A stretch of 19,117 nt of DNA. It comes from an uncultured Eubacterium sp. (GTDB taxonomy: Bacteria > Bacillota_A > Clostridia > Lachnospirales > Lachnospiraceae). The notes beneath the pieces are model-generated. The model did not search any database. It was not told the DNA's origin and saw only the letters and a list, made by a program, of their open reading frames with translations. Below, piece by piece: positions 14,803 to 19,117 of the stretch. Position 1 is the first letter of the stretch, and each line of letters opens with the position of its first letter. The position numbers and the translations under genes are program-made. The stretch lies in the NCBI GenBank assembly GCA_947653505.1, contig CANTHI010000010.1, positions 1 through 19,117 of the forward strand. Reading direction: 5' to 3'.

Positions 14803-15900
14803 ATGATTCGATGGATTCTGGGAATCGTAATAACAGGAGCATTATTTTATATTTCAGTGCTGTATCATAGTGTTTCACTGATTATGTTTGGATATGCGGG
14901 TGCGGCGCAGCTGTTTTTTTCCTTTCTGTTTCTTTGTTACCGCAGGCATACGATCTGCTGTGACATTGCGTTTCCGATTCCGATCGCGGAATGCGGCAAG
15001 CCGCTGACAGTACGCATTATGCTGGAAAACAGGGGGATGCTGCCGTGTTTAAAGTTTCAGTGTCTGCTGGAGCGGAAAAGCCATTTTTTAAATCGCAGAC
15101 GGAGAAAATGGCTGCGGGGAAGTATGGCGGTATCCGGACCAAACAGCTTTGATTATCCTCTCGTACCTGGAAATTATGGAAGCTATGACATTGTGCTGAA
15201 AAAAATTCGTATTTATGATCTGACAGGGTTGTTTTATATCCAGAAAACGGTAACGTGTGGCGGGGTGGTGCAGGTGCTGCCCCGGATGCAGGAAATCGGT
15301 GTGCAGATCTCGCAGGCAGTCAGAAATTTTTATGGAGAATCAGATACTTATGATGACTTCCGGCCGGGGGACGATCACAGCGAATTGTTTCAGGTGCGGG
15401 AGTTTCGCAGCGGGGATAAGATACAGAGCATTCACTGGAAGCTGAGCGCAAAACAGGATGAGCTGCTTATAAAAGAGGACAGTATGCCAAAGGCATGTCC
15501 GGTTGTTTTCTTTTTGGATTATGATAGCGGAAAGCAACGCAGGCCGGAGAAAGTCAATGCGTATCTGGTGATTCTGGCCAGTATTTCTTTTTCACTGATG
15601 GATGCGGGCTGCCCGCATTATGCGGCATGGTATTCCCAACGGAATGCAGATATTGTACGGGTGCGGGTGGATGATGAGGAGAGTCTGTTCCTGTTTCTGA
15701 GCGGTTATCTGGAAGAGACTTTTCAGAAGCAGGAAAAGGATCTGGTGCAGGCATACCGTGAAAAATACAGAGGAGAGAATTATCTGTATGCATTCCAGCT
15801 GGACGAGTGTCTGCAGCTTAGAAAAAACGGGGATAAGATTATGAGCTTTCATCTGGAAAAATGGAAAACAGAGCTGGAACGGCTGGAGATTGTGCTATAG
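14803..15900 (+). CDS. DUF58-domain protein with two N-terminal membrane helices
   Basis: A 365-residue protein with hydrophobic segments at about 3-20 and 24-46, then a mostly soluble part. The DUF58 core is at about 172-225: the YDDFRPGDDHSELFQVREF block and SGDKIQSIHWKLSAKQDELL, where R/D and HWK are characteristic of the family (related to von Willebrand A-like folds). DUF58 proteins pair with MoxR ATPases; their direct activity is not known. AGGATGAAGGG precedes the ATG. It ends 36 bases after MoxR begins its gap, and its last 13 codons are repeated after its stop. Membrane anchoring suggests action at the inner membrane. Confidence 0.9.
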   Translation: MIRWILGIVITGALFYISVLYHSVSLIMFGYAGAAQLFFSFLFLCYRRHTICCDIAFPIPIAECGKPLTVRIMLENRGMLPCLKFQCLLERKSHFLNRRRRKWLRGSMAVSGPNSFDYPLVPGNYGSYDIVLKKIRIYDLTGLFYIQKTVTCGGVVQVLPRMQEIGVQISQAVRNFYGESDTYDDFRPGDDHSELFQVREFRSGDKIQSIHWKLSAKQDELLIKEDSMPKACPVVFFLDYDSGKQRRPEKVNAYLVILASISFSLMDAGCPHYAAWYSQRNADIVRVRVDDEESLFLFLSGYLEETFQKQEKDLVQAYREKYRGENYLYAFQLDECLQLRKNGDKIMSFHLEKWKTELERLEIVL

Positions 15901-15966
15901 CTATGTATAAAATATATTGGAAAAAGGAAAACAGAGCCGGAATGGCTGGAGATCGTGCTATAGCTA
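15863..15966 (+). repeat. 41-bp direct repeat: duplicated 3' end of the DUF58 gene
   Basis: Copy 1 is 15863-15903 and copy 2 is 15926-15966, differing at only three bases. The spacing is 63 bases, so the copies share a frame. Copy 1 holds the last codons and TAG (15898-15900); copy 2 reads KTEPEWLEIVL then TAG (15961-15963), against KTELERLEIVL in the gene. The duplicate fills most of the 109-base gap before the transglutaminase gene. Confidence 0.92.
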
Positions 15967-16009
15967 AGCATGATAGTTAATCAGCAGGCAATATAAGAGA
16001 GGAAAACGG

Positions 16010-18595
16010 ATGCGGGGATATACAGCGCGGCGGACAAGTAAATATGTACTGGCAGATGCAGTCGTACGGACAGTTTTTTGTGTTGTTCTTACGCTGCTTT
16101 GCTTTTTTTCAGCGTTGTGGATGGCACAGGATATTTTTCCGGCATGGACGCTTTCAGAACGGGCGGGTAAGTGGATCTGCGGAAGCGTTATTGCTACAGC
16201 GGCGCTGTATGAAATCGTCATCCGTGCGCTGCCGCAAAGGATACGGGGATTCTGCCGTTTTCTGCCGCCCGTCGCGGGTGTGGCCGCTGGGATTCGTTAC
16301 TGGCAGGCGCACAGGATGGATCTGGAAGATGGAGCATGCGCAATCGCGACAGAGTATCTGGTCAAATTTAACCGGCATCTGAAAACTACGGTTTTTATCT
16401 GGGAAGGAAAGACAGAATATCTGGAGCTGGCGCTTGGATTTCTGACTCTGGCGGTACTGTCCGGGCTGCTGGTTCTGTCGCTGCTTTTCCGGCGGCGCTG
16501 GCTGCTGCTGTTGTTACCGGCTGCGGTGTTTGTGGCAGAGCTGGTCATCGGATTTATTCCCCAGTGGAAGGGGATGGCATTCTTTTTTCTGGCATTGCTG
16601 CTTGTACAGGCGGATGGTATGGATGGAAGAAAAACGACGCTGCGGGTGCATGTGGACAGACAACGCCGCAATCCGCAGACCTGGTATCTGGGGTGGCTTC
16701 CGGCTGTCTGTCTGGCAGTGTCAGCGGTGCTGATCCTGACTGGCGGACGGGTATTGTCAGATCTGACTGAGCAGCGTCTGATGGAAGTATCGCCGAAGGT
16801 GCAGGCATTTCAGAAAAAGACGGAACAGAGTCTGTCGGAACTCTGGGGTAGTTACGTTGTGCCGCGGCAGGAGATGGTAAATAACCAGACACCACATTAT
16901 ACCGGAAAAGAGATGCTTCGGATCACAGCCTCAGCCCGTCCGGCAGAAGATGTGCTGCTCAGAGGATTTTGCGGGACGGATTATGAAAATGGGAGCTGGT
17001 ACTGCGACAGACAGAAATTTGCAAACGCCTGCCAGAGTGCAGGATATGAAGAGGAAGAGGCGGCCAGAGAGCTGCTGCAGGCGCAGTATGATCTGTTTTC
17101 ACAGTCAGCAGAGCGGATTATGCTGCGCTATACTTTTGGAAACTCGTTTCTTGTGATGAATGTAAGGGAAAATACGAGGGTGGATTATACGATTGAACAT
17201 ACCGGCGTCCGCAGCAGGTACATTTTTGAGCCGTACGCGATCGATCATAAGGAAAATCCGGATCCTGAGCAGCTGATGGGGGACACAGGCATGCGCAAAA
17301 GCGGCCGGCAGCATATATTTACGTTTCATGGCTGGGATCATTTTACCGGCAGTATTGATCTTAGCATGCAGAGTGAAACAAGCGATGTATTTCCGTGGTA
17401 TGACAGTTTTACTGAGGAAGCATATCTGAATACATCAGACCGGATTCCTTCTGTTGAGGAGTATTTTGAAAGAATGCTTGAGAGCGAAACTACGGACCAG
17501 CCAGATGCAGAAGAGGCTGATCCGCTGGAAGAATTTATAAACTGGGAGACAGCAGGGGACAGAAACTGGCTGACCCTGCTGTACCTGCAGCAGGCGTCTG
17601 CGCAGATACAGCATGTGGTGACACGCAATGTCAGCCGGATGCAGATTGCGCTGGCGCTGGCAGCTGCGTTGAAAAATTACCAGAGCTACAGTCTGAATCC
17701 GGGCCCGCTGCCGGAAGGAGAAGATCCGGTAGCCTATTTTCTTATGCACAGCCAGAAAGGATACTGTGTGCATTTTGCAAGCGCGGCGGTTCAGCTGCTG
17801 CGCCAGATGGGTGTACCGGCCAGATACGTATCCGGATATGTCGTAAGAATAAAGGAATTTAAGCAGAACGGGGATTCTTTTACCGCATCGGTCAAAGACA
17901 GTAATGCACATGCGTGGGCAGAGATTTATCTGGATCAGACCGGATGGGTACCCGTTGACGTCACACCTCCGGCAGACAATGCAATGCCGGCTGACGGCGG
18001 GTGGAACGGGCAGGATGCAAATGCGGCAGATAATGCACAGACGGAGGCAGAAGAGACGGATACCAGCCCCGAAGATACAGATACAGATAAAGAAAAAGAT
18101 GATATAAATAATATAGAAGAAACACACAAAGATGCCGGCAGCGGAGAACGCACGTCCGGGAAAAAAACGTTCTGGCAGCGGTATAGTCTGGTATGGCTGG
18201 CTGTTGCAGTGCTGGCGGCAGTGTTAGCGATTCTGGCCGTTTACCGTCAGATTCTGCGGCTGTATCTTCTGATGCCTGTGCGGGAAATGCGGGCAGGAAA
18301 ATACCGCAGGGCGGTCAGAAGGATGAACCGCAGAATTTACCGCAGGCTGTATAGATGCCGGAGGCTGAAGGGCCGGAACCTGACAGATGCGCAGTACGAA
18401 CAGCTGCTGAAAACAGTGTACCAGCAGATTCTGGTAGAAGACTGGACATATTTTATGCAGATTTCCAGGGCGGCTGCCTTTGCACAGGATGAGATTACGG
18501 ATGAAGAGGCGAAGTTCTGCTGGCAGATTTATGCCATGCTTCAGAAAAAGTGGAAAAAAACCGCCTGCCTGAATGCGAATCATCTGACAGTATGA
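16010..18595 (+). CDS. Membrane-anchored transglutaminase-like protein
   Basis: An 861-residue protein with about seven hydrophobic segments in the first 245 residues, a large probably external region, and one more helix at about 722-745. The transglutaminase-like core is at about 545-655 with a complete triad: C586 in KGYCVHFASA, H634 in DSNAHAWAEI and D650 in VPVDVTPP. GVPARYVSGYV is typical. Enzymes of this fold cut or cross-link amide bonds. Residues about 653-715 are an acidic low-complexity linker, and the tail after the last helix is very basic (RRAVRRMNRRIYRRLYR, about 762-778), likely inside the cell. AGAGAGG lies 7 bases before the ATG. It is the third member of the MoxR-DUF58-transglutaminase trio; substrate unknown. 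Confidence 0.92.
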   Translation: MRGYTARRTSKYVLADAVVRTVFCVVLTLLCFFSALWMAQDIFPAWTLSERAGKWICGSVIATAALYEIVIRALPQRIRGFCRFLPPVAGVAAGIRYWQAHRMDLEDGACAIATEYLVKFNRHLKTTVFIWEGKTEYLELALGFLTLAVLSGLLVLSLLFRRRWLLLLLPAAVFVAELVIGFIPQWKGMAFFFLALLLVQADGMDGRKTTLRVHVDRQRRNPQTWYLGWLPAVCLAVSAVLILTGGRVLSDLTEQRLMEVSPKVQAFQKKTEQSLSELWGSYVVPRQEMVNNQTPHYTGKEMLRITASARPAEDVLLRGFCGTDYENGSWYCDRQKFANACQSAGYEEEEAARELLQAQYDLFSQSAERIMLRYTFGNSFLVMNVRENTRVDYTIEHTGVRSRYIFEPYAIDHKENPDPEQLMGDTGMRKSGRQHIFTFHGWDHFTGSIDLSMQSETSDVFPWYDSFTEEAYLNTSDRIPSVEEYFERMLESETTDQPDAEEADPLEEFINWETAGDRNWLTLLYLQQASAQIQHVVTRNVSRMQIALALAAALKNYQSYSLNPGPLPEGEDPVAYFLMHSQKGYCVHFASAAVQLLRQMGVPARYVSGYVVRIKEFKQNGDSFTASVKDSNAHAWAEIYLDQTGWVPVDVTPPADNAMPADGGWNGQDANAADNAQTEAEETDTSPEDTDTDKEKDDINNIEETHKDAGSGERTSGKKTFWQRYSLVWLAVAVLAAVLAILAVYRQILRLYLLMPVREMRAGKYRRAVRRMNRRIYRRLYRCRRLKGRNLTDAQYEQLLKTVYQQILVEDWTYFMQISRAAAFAQDEITDEEAKFCWQIYAMLQKKWKKTACLNANHLTV

Positions 18596-18629
18596 GAATG
18601 ACATGAAAGGACAATGAGAAGGGTTCAAT

Positions 18630-18645
18630 GTTTATGAACATAAAC
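18630..18645. promoter_or_regulatory. Perfect dyad in the probable repressor-gene promoter (candidate operator)
   Basis: GTTTATG and CATAAAC (7-base arms, 2-base centre) form a perfect dyad, directly before a TATAAA (18649-18654) that could be a -10 box. The -35 is weak (TTCAAT, 18624-18629, 19-base spacer). The position suits autorepression by the BlaI-type protein that follows, but it is not the classical TACAnnTGTA of BlaI/MecI. Confidence 0.45.
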
Positions 18646-18670
18646 CGATATAAAGATTGTGAGAGGTTAT

Positions 18671-19069
18671 ATGGGAAAAGAAACAACACCAAGCGAGACG
18701 GAATGGCTTGTAATGGAAGTAATCTGGGATTCGGATGGGGCAATTACAGCTTCTGAGATTATCCAGACATTAAAAGACTCTCTGAATGTGAGTGCAAGAA
18801 CGATACGGGTGCTGATTAACCGGCTGCTTGCAAAGGGGATCATCCGCTATGAAGTCGATCAGAAGGACTCCCGCGTATATCATTACTATGTTGTAAAATC
18901 CAAAGAAGAATGTCTTTTGGAAAAACAGGAACGGTTTGTGCGGAATTATTTTGGCGGTAACTCTACGCTGGCAGTTGCGAGCTTTATTGAGAAATCACAT
19001 CTGAGCGATGAACAGCTGTACGAGCTGGAGCAGCTGGTAGAAAAAATGAAGGAAGACAGAAAGGGATAG
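18671..19069 (+). CDS. BlaI/MecI/CopY-family transcriptional repressor
   Basis: A 132-residue winged-helix repressor. The opening PSETEWLVMEVIWDSDGAITASEI, helix-turn-helix VSARTIRVLINRLLAKGII and the wing region KDSRVYHYYVV are the family pattern; the C-terminal part is the dimerisation helix region. Members repress beta-lactamase, PBP2a or copper genes, and are usually inactivated through a BlaR1-type sensor protease encoded next door. The ATG at 18671 is chosen over a GTG four codons upstream; GAGAGG (18661-18666) is its site, though the spacing is short. It lies 75 bases after the transglutaminase stop, on the same strand. What it controls is not shown; itself, its downstream neighbour or the envelope genes before it are candidates. 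Confidence 0.93.
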   Translation: MGKETTPSETEWLVMEVIWDSDGAITASEIIQTLKDSLNVSARTIRVLINRLLAKGIIRYEVDQKDSRVYHYYVVKSKEECLLEKQERFVRNYFGGNSTLAVASFIEKSHLSDEQLYELEQLVEKMKEDRKG

Positions 19070-19103
19070 AAACACAGATGAAAAGGCAGTGTGAAGCTGT
19101 GGG

Positions 19104-19117
19104 ATGATTTCAGAAAG
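19104..19117 (+). CDS. Possible start of the next gene, cut by the window end
   Basis: An ATG at 19104 (reading M-I-S-E) follows a weak GTGGG site. A BlaR1-like M56 metalloprotease gene would be the usual neighbour of a BlaI gene, but only four codons are visible, so this is a guess. An earlier ATG at 19078 runs into a stop after nine codons. Confidence 0.25.

Noticed and set aside
17435..18127. Long antisense reading frame (230 codons) opposite the transglutaminase gene
   Set aside because: It is opposite the catalytic core and acidic linker, has Cys/Ile-rich low-complexity composition and no start signals.
18593..18620. Another stop-codon tandem repeat (about 11-bp tgagaa-type units) after the transglutaminase gene
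   Set aside because: The units match at too few positions to be told from chance in purine-rich sequence.

Overview
The window looks like chromosomal DNA of a Gram-positive anaerobe of the Clostridia, most likely a Lachnospiraceae-type gut bacterium. This rests on a two-subunit NAD-type dihydroorotate dehydrogenase (PyrK plus class 1B PyrD), a subfamily-2 OMP decarboxylase, a long-form LeuA, strong purine-rich ribosome sites, a BlaI-type repressor and moderate GC. The assignment is inference from gene content; no rRNA or tRNA is present.

Region 1 (1-4183, + strand, visibly AT-richer) is the decaying end of a surface-polysaccharide locus. It holds the C-terminal part of an FAD-dependent oxidoreductase whose 5' end is interrupted by stop codons, an intact family-2 glycosyltransferase with two C-terminal membrane helices, an intact multi-pass GT-C (ArnT/PMT-like) glycosyltransferase, and a clearly broken FkbH-like HAD gene with an internal deletion and a one-base frameshift. 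An unassigned short coding scrap follows.

Region 2 (4184-5020, + strand) is a self-contained toxin-antitoxin-like pair. It has its own promoter, a PIN-domain protein, an ATGA-overlapped 59-residue partner and a strong intrinsic terminator.

Region 3 (5019-9491, - strand) is an apparent operon read right to left: leuA (2-isopropylmalate synthase), a small two-helix membrane protein, a secreted Ig-like/GLUG-repeat protein, and rpe (ribulose-phosphate 3-epimerase). The gaps are 4 to 30 bases. The leuA promoter gives a short leader with no room for a T-box.

Region 4 (9492-9790) is the divergent control region. It has two adjacent perfect palindromes near leuA, a featureless stretch, an extended -10 promoter for the pyr operon and a leader with two hairpins.

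Region 5 (9791-18595, + strand) is a long, tightly packed gene run. It begins with pyrC, pyrF, pyrK and pyrD (de novo pyrimidine synthesis; pyrE is not in the window). It then continues with an 8-base overlap into a MoxR AAA+ ATPase, a DUF58 protein and a large membrane-anchored transglutaminase-like protein, the classic MoxR-DUF58-transglutaminase trio. Region 6 (18596-end) is a BlaI/MecI/CopY-type repressor with a perfect dyad in its probable promoter and the possible start of another gene.

A pattern that runs across these regions is that several genes (GT2, GT-C, pyrF, DUF58) have short tandem duplications that include or begin at their own stop codon and fill the gap to the next gene. No complete insertion sequence, CRISPR array, tRNA or rRNA was seen. 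The most unusual points are the gene-tail duplications, the physical coupling of pyrimidine synthesis to the MoxR/DUF58/transglutaminase system, and the secreted Ig-like protein lodged between leuA and rpe.
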